The translations under genes were made by a program, and so were the position numbers. Below are positions 52,118-60,460 of a stretch of 64,000 nucleotides of DNA, one piece after another; the stretch's first letter is position 1; each line of letters starts with the position of its first letter. The stretch comes from Streptomyces lomondensis (GTDB taxonomy: Bacteria; Actinomycetota; Actinomycetes; Streptomycetales; Streptomycetaceae): the NCBI RefSeq assembly GCF_014651035.1, contig NZ_BMWC01000009.1, positions 1-64,000 on the forward strand. Direction: 5' to 3'. A model generated the notes under the pieces. That model was not told the DNA's origin, searched no databases, and was given only the letters and a program-made list of their open reading frames with translations.

Positions 52118-52420
52118 TGAGCCGATCACCACGCAGGAGTGGGAGGCGGTGGTCGCTGCCGATCCTGAACTGGTGATGGTCCAAGTGGCCCGGGTTTCTC
52201 CGCCCGGCCAGGACGCGGGGTTGGAGTACCGGCACAAGTGGCTGGCGCAGATGGCCACCCATCCCGAACGGGACACCCAGGGCGCCTGGTTGGACTGGCG
52301 AGACGGTCGGGTCGTGGTGAAGAAACCCGGACGAGATTCTGCTCAAGAAGATGCGGGAGGTCGCTGGGGTGCTGGGCGCGCGTGTCCAGGGCGGCGATGG
52401 TGACTATTACGACGAGTGAA
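52118..52420 (+). pseudogene. hypothetical protein gene with a one-base insertion
   Basis: The frame ITTQEWEAVVAADPELVMVQ, then YRHKWLAQMATHPERDTQGA and WLDWRDGRVVVKKP, shifts near 52328. Removing one G there gives a sensible end, DEILLKKMREVAGVLGARVQ followed by GGDGDYYDE and a TGA. The start also looks shifted: the GTG at 52118 is one frame off. I do not recognise the family; it is about 100 residues, acidic, without membrane helices. Confidence 0.5.
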
Positions 52421-52499
52421 CGCTGTCGGCCTGCAGCAGGAACGACCTCCGCGTGATCATCGGGAGTTGTGTGGACTCCTGAAGATGGTGCGATGGCCG

Positions 52500-52735
52500 T
52501 CGGGCGACAGAGTAGACCCTGCCCCTCGGCGGGCGGTGTTCGACCAGGGCATGGCCCGGATCGCGGGACGGTTCAGCGGAAGAACTGCCGGCAGCTGGTC
52601 GAACAGGCCGGACACGCCCGGCCCGGGCCGATGCAGCGCCTGCTGCGCTATGCCCGCTGGGACACCGATGCGGTCCGCGACGACCTCCGCGCCTACGCCG
52701 GCATGTTCCTTGCTCACGCCACCAGCCGGGGACGG
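52500..52735 (+). pseudogene. IS701-family transposase N-terminal remnant
   Basis: In two frames: RRAVFDQGMARIAGRFSG and then QRKNCRQLVEQAGHARPGPM followed by LLRYARWDTDAVRDDLRAY. This is the conserved start of IS701 transposases (RKNxWQLAEQAGxxTPxxxQxLLxxxxWDxDxVRDDLRxY). The DDE part is absent; the sequence after 52735 is unrelated. Old fragment at a rearrangement joint. Confidence 0.75.
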
Positions 52736-53082
52736 GCAGGAGTGCTCCAGCAGTCCCCGAAGGCGAACCGGGCACTGGCTGAGGGTGGCGTACTCGTGGC
52801 TGGCGCAACAACACAGTCGCACTCCGCAGCGGCGCATCCGACCACCCAGCCCGGCGGCATCGTCGAGCACAGCAGGCCGCAGCGCCACGGCCACGTCGTC
52901 GGCGGTGCCGGGGGGAAGGCCACGGCCGTGGCTGCGGCCGGTAGTTGGAGGCGTCGCAGGCGTAGCCCGTAGCCCGTAGCTCCCCAGCCGGTGCCCAACC
53001 GCAGACCGGGCGCGCTCCGGCGAGAGGTACGGCCACGGGGGTTCCGTCGGTACCGCCCGTCCGCTCAGCCTCTCTGTCCCAC
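52736..53082. other. intergenic, nothing recognised
   Basis: About 350 bases between the IS701 remnant and the FAD oxidoreductase stop. No gene recognised. Confidence 0.35.
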
Positions 53083-54360
53083 TTACTTGATGAGGTCCTT
53101 GAACTTGTAGAAGCCGCCCGCGAAGGGCAGGAACCACGGCGGACCGAAGTGTCCGGGGATCCGCTTGAAGGGCAGGTCGCTCCAGGGGTTGGCGCCCGAG
53201 TCGCCGTTCATGTACTCGGCCATCTGCTTGCCCATGTGGGTCGCCATCTGGACGCCGTGGCCGGAGTAGCCGAGCGAGTAGAACAGCCCGTCGTGCTCAC
53301 CGGCGTGCACCATCCGGTCCATGCTCATGTCGACCAGACCACCCCAGCAGTAGTCGACGCGCGCGTGCGTGAGCTGCGGGAAGACCTCGGTCATCGCCTT
53401 GTGCAGGATGCGCCCGCTCTTCGCGTCCGACTGCTGGTTGGACATGGCGAACCGGGCGCGGCCGCCGAACAGCAGCCGCTGGTCGGGAGTGATGCGGAAG
53501 TAGTTCAGCAGGTTCATGGTCGTCGATGCCATCCGCCGGTTCGGCAGCAGCAGGTCGCACACGTCCTTGCCCAGCGGTTCGGTCACGATGATGAAGCTGC
53601 CGACGGGCGCGATCCGCACCTGCTGCCAGCGGAACGGCCGGCGGGTGTAGCCGCTGGTCGCGACGAGCACCTGGTCGGCGCGGACGGTGCCGCGCGGGGT
53701 GACCAGCTCATGTCGCGTGCCACCCAGCCGCTTGACCTTCTCGACCGGCGCCTTCTCATGGATGGTGACGCCGATCCGCGCGGCGGCCTCGGCCAGCCCC
53801 TTGGTGAACTTGCCGACGTGCAGCCCCGCGCTCCTGGTCTCGACCATCGCCCCGTGGTAGGAGTCGGAACCGATCTCGGAGTGGAGTTGGCTCTTGGGGA
53901 TCAGATGGGTGTCCAGCCCCAGCCGGCCCGACATGATCTCGTGGGTCTTGCGCAGACCCTCGAAGTGGGCCGGCTTGGACGCCAGGTTCAGCTTGCCTGT
54001 GCGGGCGAAGTCGCAGTCGATGTTCTCGTCCGTGACGAGCTTCTCAAGGGTGTCGACCGCGTCGTGGTAGTCCATCAGATAGGCCTTGGCGGTGTCGAAG
54101 CCGTAGCGGGAGATCGCGTCGCGGAAGCCGATCGACATTCCCGTGGTGGCCATGCCGCCGTTGCGGCCCGAAGCGCCGAAGCCGACGGTGTCCTTCTCGA
54201 AGATGTGTACGGAGGCGCCCTTCCGAGCCAGGTGAAGTGCCGCCGAGAGGCCGGTCAGGCCGGCTCCGATGATCGCCACGTCGACACTCCCACCGATCTG
54301 GGTCCGTGACCGGTCCGGACCCTGGGGAGCGGTGTCGAGCCAATAGGGCGTGAACTTCAT
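53083..54360 (-). CDS. FAD-dependent amine oxidoreductase (PuuB/DAO family)
   Basis: A 425-residue glycine/D-amino-acid-oxidase-fold flavoprotein. The N-terminal MKFTPYWLDTAPQGPDRS and the FAD motif VAIIGAGLTGLSAALHLARK (GxGxxG), then FGASGRNGGM, are typical of gamma-glutamylputrescine oxidoreductases and related secondary-amine oxidases. The middle LHVGKFTKGLAEAAARIGVT and the C-terminal DYCWGGLVDMSMDRMVHAGE and LGYSGHGVQMATHMGKQMAE bind the rest of FAD and substrate. It would oxidise an amine to an imine plus hydrogen peroxide, a product RidA can hydrolyse. ATG 54360 has GGAGAG upstream. Divergent from the HAD gene across three GntR operators. Confidence 0.88.
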   Translation of the reverse strand: MKFTPYWLDTAPQGPDRSRTQIGGSVDVAIIGAGLTGLSAALHLARKGASVHIFEKDTVGFGASGRNGGMATTGMSIGFRDAISRYGFDTAKAYLMDYHDAVDTLEKLVTDENIDCDFARTGKLNLASKPAHFEGLRKTHEIMSGRLGLDTHLIPKSQLHSEIGSDSYHGAMVETRSAGLHVGKFTKGLAEAAARIGVTIHEKAPVEKVKRLGGTRHELVTPRGTVRADQVLVATSGYTRRPFRWQQVRIAPVGSFIIVTEPLGKDVCDLLLPNRRMASTTMNLLNYFRITPDQRLLFGGRARFAMSNQQSDAKSGRILHKAMTEVFPQLTHARVDYCWGGLVDMSMDRMVHAGEHDGLFYSLGYSGHGVQMATHMGKQMAEYMNGDSGANPWSDLPFKRIPGHFGPPWFLPFAGGFYKFKDLIK

Positions 54361-54502
54361 AGCGTTGCTCTCTCCTGCCAGTGCTGTCAGCCGCTCTGAA
54401 CGCACGTGGGTCAGGCCCTCTCAAGATCCGCCGTCGGAAGGTGGCTCACTGCCGCCCCGAGACGGGACGCGGGAGCAAGCCTGAGGGGAAGTTCGGGGCC
54501 CG

Positions 54503-54544
54503 TTGACAGTTGTCGACCATAACCATATGGTCGACAATCGACAA
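54503..54544. promoter_or_regulatory. GntR operators C and D, forming a large inverted pair
   Basis: Operator C reads TGGTCGACAACTGTCAA on the minus strand (54519 to 54503); operator D is TGGTCGACAATCGACAA (54528-54544). Their cores TTGTCGACCAT (54510-54520) and ATGGTCGACAA (54527-54537) are exact reverse complements around a 6-base spacer. A plus-strand promoter may use TTGACA (54503-54508) and TATGGT (54526-54531), 17 bases apart, so both sites overlap promoter elements. Confidence 0.75.
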
Positions 54545-54584
54545 GAGACCGTCCACCCCTCGACCCATTGACAACCAAGCAAAA

Positions 54585-54601
54585 TGGTCGACAATCGACC
54601 A
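54585..54601. promoter_or_regulatory. GntR operator E (perfect palindrome)
   Basis: TGGTCGACAATCGACCA: arms TGGTCGA and TCGACCA around CAA, extended by AA/TT to 9-base arms (54583-54603). It overlaps a possible second promoter (TTGACA 54568-54573 and GACAAT 54590-54595). It is the best copy and a good model for the consensus. Confidence 0.82.
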
Positions 54602-54652
54602 TTACCGAGGCGTCGCCGACGCCCCAGGGGCAGAACACCGTTGGAGGACCCC

Positions 54653-55333
54653 ATGGCATTTGACGTCAAGCCCAAGTTCGTCTCGTTCGACATGAACGGG
54701 ACCCTGATCCACTTCCGCATCGGCGAGGCGATCCGCCGGGTACTGGGAGACCGGCTGCCGCCGGAGCTCGCCGACGCCTTCACCCGGGCCGGCAACCAGT
54801 ACCGGATCGACGAGTGCATGGGCGAGTACAAGCCGTTCCACCGGATCGTCACGGACGCACTCGTGCGCACCTGCGCGCGGTTCGGCGTGGAGTACCGGGA
54901 GGGCGACGGCCAGGCGGTGTACGAGGAGATCCCCACCTGGACGCCGTACCCGGGAGTGACCGAGGCGCTGAGGAGGCTGGCGGAGGAGTACCCCCTGGTG
55001 ATCCTGACCAACAGCGACGATGCGTTCGCGCCGCAGCTGGTGGAGAACCTCCAGGCGCCGTTCGAGGTCGTGATCACCGCAGAGCAGATGGGTGTCTACA
55101 AGCCCCGGCTTCGCGCGTTCGAGTACATGCTGGACAAGCTGGGGGCGGCACCGGACGAGATCGTGCACGTCTCGGCCAGCCCGAAGTACGACCTGCGCTC
55201 CGCCGCCGCCCTCGGCATCAAGCACACGGTCTACATGGACCGGGGCTTCGAGCCCGACGAGCCCTGGCTCGGTTACGAGCGGATCACCGATATCGCCGAC
55301 CTGCCGGTCCTCCTGGGCCTGCCGCGTCCGTGA
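54653..55333 (+). CDS. haloacid dehalogenase type II-like HAD hydrolase
   Basis: A 226-residue HAD protein. Motif I is FVSFDMNGTLIHF (nucleophile Asp), motif II LVILTNSDD, motif III Lys in MGVYKPRLRAFEYML, and motif IV IVHVSASPKYDLRSAAALG. It differs clearly from the HAD at 6169. The ATG follows TTGGAGGACCCC. It lies between GntR operators and the gntR gene, and is divergent from the FAD oxidoreductase. In this setting it may act on a phosphorylated or halogenated analogue of the pathway substrate, but the reaction is unknown. Confidence 0.85.
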   Translation: MAFDVKPKFVSFDMNGTLIHFRIGEAIRRVLGDRLPPELADAFTRAGNQYRIDECMGEYKPFHRIVTDALVRTCARFGVEYREGDGQAVYEEIPTWTPYPGVTEALRRLAEEYPLVILTNSDDAFAPQLVENLQAPFEVVITAEQMGVYKPRLRAFEYMLDKLGAAPDEIVHVSASPKYDLRSAAALGIKHTVYMDRGFEPDEPWLGYERITDIADLPVLLGLPRP

Positions 55334-55408
55334 CCGGACGGTCCTCCACCGCCTGGCCCGAGGTCCCGTTCGACAGATCCGTGCGGCACGGACGGACTGT
55401 AGCCTGTG

Positions 55409-55425
55409 TGGTCGACAACCGACCA
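55409..55425 (+). promoter_or_regulatory. GntR operator F, upstream of gntR
   Basis: TGGTCGACAACCGACCA (one base off the perfect palindrome E), ending 14 bases before the gntR start codon and next to its ribosome site. It implies autoregulation. Confidence 0.8.
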
Positions 55426-55439
55426 GAGAGGTGACCGGG

Positions 55440-56117
55440 ATGGACTCCAGGTTCGGAGGGTTGGAGCGGACGACGACTCCGGAGGGTGTGTACCGCGTGC
55501 TGCGCGGAGCGATTCTCGACGGGACGGTGCCTCCCGGTGGACAACTGCGTGAAAGGGATATCGCGACTGATCTCGGGATCAGCCGATCTCCGCTGCGGGA
55601 GGCACTGACCAGGCTCGAGGAAGAGGGCCTGGTCGTGAAGGTCCCGTTCCGTGGAGCGTTCGTCGTCGAGGTCAGCGCTCAGGAGATCGCCGAGATCGCC
55701 TCGATCCGCTTGCTCGTCGAGCCCTACGCCGCAGAGCTCGCCATCGAGGCGCTCCGTGGACCCGAGCGGTCCAGGCTGACGCAGACGATAGAGGACCTTC
55801 ACCGCGCGACGGAGAAGAGCGACATCCCGGCCAGCGTCGATGCGCACCTTCAGTTCCACAGGCTGTTCTACGACCTGTCGGGACACGGCACGTTGCGCAG
55901 CCTCTGGAACGGCTGGGAGACCAAGCTGCGCCTCTACCTCCTGGTCGACCACCCCTCCTACAGCGACCTGCACGACATCGCCGTAGAACACGCGAGGCTG
56001 GCCGAGGTCGCCCTGGAGGGCGACACGGATGCGTTCAAGCGGGAACTGGCGCAGCACTTCTCCTCAGCGCTGCGAGGTCAGGCAGCAGGCGACGCGAACG
56101 CGCCGACCGGACCCTGA
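55440..56117 (+). CDS. FadR-subfamily GntR regulator of the 48-56 kb regulon
   Basis: A 225-residue GntR protein: winged helix at about residues 15-80 (YRVLRGAILDGTVPPGGQLR then IATDLGISRSPLREALTRLE), and an FCD domain at about 90-215 with the metal/ligand positions Asp/His in SVDAHLQFHRLFYDLSG and the later His in VEHARLAEVAL. FadR-type regulators bind TGGT..ACCA-like palindromes, which matches operators A-F; one of these lies right in front of this gene. The likely ligand is a carboxylate intermediate of the pathway. ATG with GAGAGGTG upstream. Confidence 0.88.
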   Translation: MDSRFGGLERTTTPEGVYRVLRGAILDGTVPPGGQLRERDIATDLGISRSPLREALTRLEEEGLVVKVPFRGAFVVEVSAQEIAEIASIRLLVEPYAAELAIEALRGPERSRLTQTIEDLHRATEKSDIPASVDAHLQFHRLFYDLSGHGTLRSLWNGWETKLRLYLLVDHPSYSDLHDIAVEHARLAEVALEGDTDAFKRELAQHFSSALRGQAAGDANAPTGP

Positions 56118-56504
56118 GGCACACCCCAGGGTCCGCTGACCACGCCCACTCGCTGGCGAGGGCTGTTCGACGCTGACGCCCATACGCTGGCGGGGACGCG
56201 GCAGAGCGAACAGGCGGGCTCGACGGAGCGGTTCGCTCATGCCGCCCAGTTCATGTCCGTGCGGTCGCCCTGGCGGGCCGCCGGCGTGGAGATGCCGTAG
56301 GCAGCACACAGTCGGGCTCGGTGTTCGTTCTCTCGGCGTGCCGGGCGGCAAGGGCACGTACGCGTGCGCATCGGCCTGGGCAGGCGAGGTCGCGCAGCCC
56401 GGGATCGTAGCGTGATGCACGTCACATCCAGATTCTTTGCCGGATTCCCGGCGTCCCGGGGCCGAGAAGGGAAGCTGATCCCGATCTCGGAAGGAGCCTG
56501 GTCC
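56118..56504. other. intergenic, nothing recognised
   Basis: About 390 bases after gntR; it must contain the promoter of the next gene. No other element recognised. Confidence 0.35.
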
Positions 56505-57380
56505 GTGACCGCCCGCCCTGTCGCAAAACCCTCCACCTCCTCGGTGGCCTTGCGCATACCCACCGGCGCTCCGCTTCTGCAGTACTTCTCGGCAAGCATG
56601 GACCGGCGCAGCCTCATCACGGTGGCCAGCGGCCATCATCGGCCCGTCGTGGTCGCGGTCGAGGCGGACGGCTCGCTGTCGAAGAGGCTGTTCGCCAGTG
56701 ACCCCGCTCTCCCCGGCATGCCCGGCCCGACCAATGCCCCGGAGGTGTCAGCGCCGTCCTTCAAGTCGCTGGAACGTGGCACGATCCAGCTGGCCCACGC
56801 GCTGCGCGCCCGGCAAGCGGCATTGGAGGGAGGCGAGCACCTGGTGGACCGCTTCACGCTGGAGGTGCTCGGCCGGCGTGGTGCACGGTGGCGGGAGGCG
56901 GTGTCGACCGCACTTCTGGGCGACTGGGCCGCGCCGCTGAATGGTCAGGGGCGGCTGGGGCTGGACGCCCTGGCGGGCCTGCGGCGGGAGGCGGAAGCCC
57001 TGCACCGGCAGTTGATGCCGCTGTGGCGTCGCCGAACCCTGGGGCACCGGTGGCTGCTGCTGGACACTCCGCTCGGCGACGGGCTGACGCTGTACGACCT
57101 GGTGGCCGACCGCGCCCCACACCGGGGCGATCCGGCCGGATGCGGCCCGGACGACGCCGGGCTTGCCGCCGTCCTGAGCGCCTTGCACCCGGACGAGCGG
57201 GCGGTGGCCATGGCCCGGGGCCAGGCGGGCGTGATGACGTGGGCGGAAGCCGCGCTGGTCGCCGGGGCCACCGACCCGGTGGCCGCCGGGGAACGCGTAC
57301 GGCGCAAACTCAGGCGTCTGGCGGCCCTCCACCGACAACGCACTGCTGCGGCCACCGCCACCCGGGCGGCCGCGGCATGA
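56505..57380 (+). CDS. orphan protein with sigma-70 region 4-like C-terminus
   Basis: A 291-residue protein of unknown function. The first 150 residues contain a beta-rich start (VALRIPTGAPLLQYFSASMD, then PVVVAVEADGSLSKRLFAS) and a helical stretch around RAALEGGEHLVDRFTLEVLG-like sequence. The C-terminal 70 residues resemble sigma region 4: AAVLSALHPDERAVAMARGQ, then TWAEAALVAGATDPVAAGER and VRRKLRRLAALH. This is the 'how often to cut' LxxDxR..L pattern followed by a helix-turn-helix. GTG 56505 has AAGGAG eight bases upstream. Its stop overlaps the start of the next small gene (ATGA). A DNA-binding or sigma-like regulator is inferred. Confidence 0.65.
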   Translation: MTARPVAKPSTSSVALRIPTGAPLLQYFSASMDRRSLITVASGHHRPVVVAVEADGSLSKRLFASDPALPGMPGPTNAPEVSAPSFKSLERGTIQLAHALRARQAALEGGEHLVDRFTLEVLGRRGARWREAVSTALLGDWAAPLNGQGRLGLDALAGLRREAEALHRQLMPLWRRRTLGHRWLLLDTPLGDGLTLYDLVADRAPHRGDPAGCGPDDAGLAAVLSALHPDERAVAMARGQAGVMTWAEAALVAGATDPVAAGERVRRKLRRLAALHRQRTAAATATRAAAA

Positions 57381-57550
57381 GCATCCTCACCGCCGCGGTG
57401 CCGGAGTTTCTCGGCGGGCTCGCCACCGCCGCCGTCATCGCCCTGGCCGGCCGAGTGCGGCAGCGTCTACGCGCGCGAAGCTCGCGCGGAAAGTCGCCGA
57501 AGTGCCGCAGGAGCGGCAGGAGCCGCGGCCTGCCACCGCGTGGCGCCTGA
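57377..57550 (+). CDS. 57-residue membrane peptide coupled to the sigma-like gene
   Basis: A small protein starting MSILTAAVPEFLGGLATAAV with one membrane helix (about residues 8-24), then a very basic tail (RVRQRLRARSSRGKSPKCRR). Its ATG overlaps the upstream TGA as ATGA, so translation is coupled. It could tether or modulate the upstream sigma-like protein; the tail would lie in the cytosol. Confidence 0.6.
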   Translation: MSILTAAVPEFLGGLATAAVIALAGRVRQRLRARSSRGKSPKCRRSGRSRGLPPRGA

Positions 57551-57957
57551 CGCGCACTGTCGTCCAGCAGTACGAAGCCACATGCCTGGCCCCGGGGGGC
57601 GACTTCTCCCCCGGGGCCCGTGGTGTTGTGGGCCTGATCATGCTTCATGGCGAAGGCCCGGGACGGGCCCCAGGCCTTCGCCATGGCCTCACAGCCTTCG
57701 CTCCGTCCGGCCACTGCTTCCTGTTGCCATGTCCCGTACCTCGTGCGCGAGGCCCGCGTCCTGCGGTGCGGTCACGGGACGCGGCATTCCGCCGCCGGTA
57801 CACCAACCCGGCTGCCGCGTACCAGGGTTGTGTCGTGGAGCGGTGATACTCACGGAAGGGCCGGGCGCTGATCAGCGGGCGGAACGTGTGCGCTACATTT
57901 TGCCTCGCCTTGACCGCGATCACTCACGATCTCTCACGCTACGGAGCCGGCATCCCC
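57551..57957. other. intergenic with a terminator hairpin
   Basis: About 400 bases. A strong hairpin sits at 57646-57685; the rest shows nothing recognisable apart from the promoter expected for the DUF350 gene. Confidence 0.4.
57646..57685. terminator. terminator hairpin
   Basis: Perfect 13-base arms CATGGCGAAGGCC (57646-57658) and GGCCTTCGCCATG (57673-57685) with a 14-base GC-rich loop, about 95 bases after the small membrane protein gene. Confidence 0.8.
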
Positions 57958-58380
57958 ATGAGCGACATCATCAACGGACTCGGGCGGGCCACCGCATACG
58001 GCGGCCTGGGTCTGGTCCTGTTGGTCCTTGGGATCATCCTGGTCGACGTGCTGACGCCTGGAAAGCTCGGCCGGCAGATCTGGGAACAGCGCAATCGCAA
58101 CGCCGCCATGGTGCTCAGCTCCGCACTGCTCGGTATCGGCGGCATCGTGTTCACGTCCATCTGGACGACCTACGAGGACTTCGGCAAGGGACTGGTCTCG
58201 ACTGCGGCGTTCGGGCTGCTCGGGCTGGTGATGATGGCCGTGGCGTTCCTGGTGGTGGACCTGATCACGCCGGGGCGCCTGGGTGCGACGCTGGTCGAGG
58301 CAGAGCCTCATCCTGCGGTCTGGGTGACGGCGTCCTGCAACCTCGCTGTCTCCGCCATCATTTCTGCGTCGATCGCCTGA
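57958..58380 (+). CDS. DUF350 membrane protein
   Basis: A 140-residue protein with four hydrophobic helices, in the DUF350 pattern: GLGLVLLVLGIILVDVLTPG and, in the second repeat, LGLVMMAVAFLVVDLITPGR. The duplicated LVVDLxTPGxLG motif is diagnostic, one copy per half of the protein. The ATG at 57958 starts MSDIINGLGRATAYGG; a GTG farther up at 57886 would add a tail that does not fit the family. Function of DUF350 is unknown; some are linked to envelope stress or tellurite-like resistance operons. It stands alone here. Confidence 0.85.
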   Translation: MSDIINGLGRATAYGGLGLVLLVLGIILVDVLTPGKLGRQIWEQRNRNAAMVLSSALLGIGGIVFTSIWTTYEDFGKGLVSTAAFGLLGLVMMAVAFLVVDLITPGRLGATLVEAEPHPAVWVTASCNLAVSAIISASIA

Positions 58381-58666
58381 AGCCGCTGGCCCTGCCGGAC
58401 GGCCCAGCACCCCACGCCGTGGAGTGGTCCTGCTCCAGGTGCCGGCACGGCACGTCGAGTCGGCGAATGTTCCCGGACTCCTCGCCCTGGTCAGCCAGGG
58501 GCGAGGAGACACACGTCGAAGCGATCGGGACGATGCACCATGACAGTGGCTTACCGATGCGTCGCGACAGCTGTCGATCAGTTGGAGATGCCGAAATCCG
58601 AGACCGGTGACGTGATGCCGAACACTGCCTGGGTGCTTCGGGTCGGGCATGCGCGATCATGACTGG

Positions 58667-59368
58667 ATGAAGGCTCGTTTCCTTGGCATCACCGAACTGT
58701 CCCAGACCCCGCCCGTGGCGGTCGTGGTCGACGTCATGCGCGCCTTCACGGTGGCCGCATGGGCCTTCGCCCAAGGGGCGGAAAAGATCGTTCTTGCCGA
58801 GTCGCTCGACGAAGCCCTGACGCTCAAGGCGCGCCACCCGGACTGGGTCGCCCTCAAGGACGGTCCGCCCGCGCCCGGATTCGACACCGTCAACTCGCCG
58901 GGGCTACTGCGCTCTGTCGACCTTGGCGGACGGACCGTGGTGCAGAAAACCACGGCAGGGACGGTCGGCGCACTCGCGGTCAAGGAAGCGCCGCTGGTGC
59001 TGTGCGCCGGCTTCGTGGTGGCCGAGGCAACGGCCCGGCTCCTGCGCACACGTGAGTGCGACAGTGTCACCTTCGTCATCACCGGCGAGGACGGGCATGC
59101 CGATGAAGACCTGGCATGCGCTCAGTACATCGCCCGCAGGGCCACCGAGCCCGGCACGGATGCGGCCGAGTTCCTCCGCCGCGCCGGCGAGTCGCGTGCC
59201 GCCGCCGAACTGAGGGAAGGGGTGCGTCAAGGAGTCCACCCTGACGACGTCGCCCTCTGCCTCGAACTCGACCGGTTTCCCTTTGCCATGGTGGCGACCC
59301 AGGAAGACCCGCTCATGGTCCTCCGCCCGTGTACTGTGCCTGCGCTGACCGACCAGGCTTCCATCTGA
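58667..59368 (+). CDS. ComB-like 2-phosphosulfolactate phosphatase family protein
   Basis: A 233-residue protein. It has MKARFLGITELSQTPPVAVV at the start, then VVDVMRAFTVAAWAFAQGAE, WVALKDGPPAPGFDTVNSPG, and VVQKTTAGTVGAL. The order VVDVxRAxT..A...GA and TTAGT is that of the ComB family (Mg-dependent phosphosulfolactate phosphatase). Streptomyces homologues are widespread although coenzyme M is not made there, so the true substrate is another phosphoester. ATG 58667 matches family starts; ATG 58649 is possible. No operon partner. Confidence 0.8.
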   Translation: MKARFLGITELSQTPPVAVVVDVMRAFTVAAWAFAQGAEKIVLAESLDEALTLKARHPDWVALKDGPPAPGFDTVNSPGLLRSVDLGGRTVVQKTTAGTVGALAVKEAPLVLCAGFVVAEATARLLRTRECDSVTFVITGEDGHADEDLACAQYIARRATEPGTDAAEFLRRAGESRAAAELREGVRQGVHPDDVALCLELDRFPFAMVATQEDPLMVLRPCTVPALTDQASI

Positions 59369-59525
59369 CCACTGTTGAGAACCGACCCGCACCATGCCAG
59401 AAGCGGCATCCGGGCGGGTATGCGGCATCATCCAGCCCTTCGAGCGGTACACGGCAGCACCGGCCGGTCGGCCAACGCAGAGCCGCCCGGCGTCGATCCG
59501 TGCCCGGGAAAATGAGCGCGGACAC

Positions 59526-59925
59526 TCACCACATCGCCCCCCCCCGCGCAGGCAGCGGCCGTCCGAAGACCACCATGGGGTGGCCAGGGCCGTTGTAGTC
59601 CTCGACGACCTGCGCCCGGAAACCGAGGCTGCTATGGAAGGCGATCGAACCGGCATTCCCCACAGACGTGATCGCTTTCAACCGCTTCGTGCCCTGGCGA
59701 CGCGCAGCCTCCTCAAACGCCGCGTAAAGACGCCGTCCGAGACGCCAATAAGGTACCCGCGGATAGCGTCTCCGGCACGGGCCACCAAGCAAGTCGAACC
59801 GAACTCCTGCACCAACGCGGACAGGTGCAGCGACCGACCGGGTGACCTCCTGGCGACACTCGATCAGGAAGGCCAGACGACGGATCCGCAGAATCCGCAC
59901 TGGCCTCTCCCCAGCGCTGCCCCGG
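59526..59925 (-). pseudogene. GNAT acetyltransferase, frameshifted with internal deletion
   Basis: The C-terminal half is intact in one frame: GRRLYAAFEEAARRQGTKRL, ITSVGNAGSIAFHSSLGFRA, and VVEDYNGPGHPMVVFGRPLP, the usual GNAT end. The N-terminal half is split between two frames (AFLIECRQEVTRS, then GRSLHLSALVQEFGSTCLVA and RAGDAIRGYLIGVSDG). The acetyl-CoA loop (RxxGxG/A) that should join them is missing. Inactive. Confidence 0.7.
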
Positions 59926-59926
59926 G

Positions 59927-60460
59927 TCAGTGGTCCAGTGCGGGCAGGTGGGTGAGGCCGGTGTCGGACATGATGCGGTCGACGGTCTCGTGCAGGGAGC
60001 TGTCGGCGCCGATGACGGTCTCGTGGCCGTCGGGCAGCAGATCGCGCGGCCGGTACCAGTCGCGTAGTTGGCTTTCGTCGACATCGTCGGCGATCGGCTT
60101 GGTGGCATGCCGGATGAGGGTTTCGTCGAACGGCACGTCCAGGTAGTAGCCGTGGGTCGGGCCGCGGTGGTCCGCGCGCAGCCGGGCCAGCATGGCGCCG
60201 TAGCGGTCTGCGTAGAGGATGCCTTCGACGATGACGTGATATCCGGCGTCCAGGGCGTAGCGGGCGGTCAGGTCGATCAGGCCGATGTTCGCGGCGCCGG
60301 GCCGGTCCCGTTCCCGGAGCACGATGCGGCGGAGGTTGTCCTGGCCGACCAGGGCCAGGCCGCGGCCGAACCTCTCGCGGATGCCGGCCGCTACGGACGA
60401 CTTCCCCGAGGCGCTGTTGCCGCGTAGTACGACCAGCCGGGTTTCTTCGGTTCCCACCAT
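59927..60460 (-). CDS. P-loop kinase (zeta-toxin/AAA_33-like)
   Basis: A 177-residue P-loop protein. The Walker A motif is LVVLRGNSASGKSSVAAGIR, and it continues with GQDNLRRIVLRERDRPGAAN. A Walker B-like segment is in DAGYHVIVEGILYADRYGAM, and YYLDVPFDETLIRHATKP is the lid/substrate part. It resembles AAA_33 kinases (chloramphenicol phosphotransferase, zeta toxin). No antitoxin gene is adjacent, so a small-molecule or nucleotide kinase is the better guess. ATG 60460 is chosen because the sequence upstream lacks homology. Confidence 0.8.
   Translation of the reverse strand: MVGTEETRLVVLRGNSASGKSSVAAGIRERFGRGLALVGQDNLRRIVLRERDRPGAANIGLIDLTARYALDAGYHVIVEGILYADRYGAMLARLRADHRGPTHGYYLDVPFDETLIRHATKPIADDVDESQLRDWYRPRDLLPDGHETVIGADSSLHETVDRIMSDTGLTHLPALDH

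Noticed and set aside
56118..56504. A minus-strand gene at 56064-56639
   Set aside because: It overlaps the end of gntR and the start of the next gene, has no motif, and its composition is shadow-like.
59927..60460. Zeta toxin of a toxin-antitoxin pair
   Set aside because: No epsilon-like or other small antitoxin gene on either side; the upstream sequence is non-coding and the protein is equally close to metabolite kinases.
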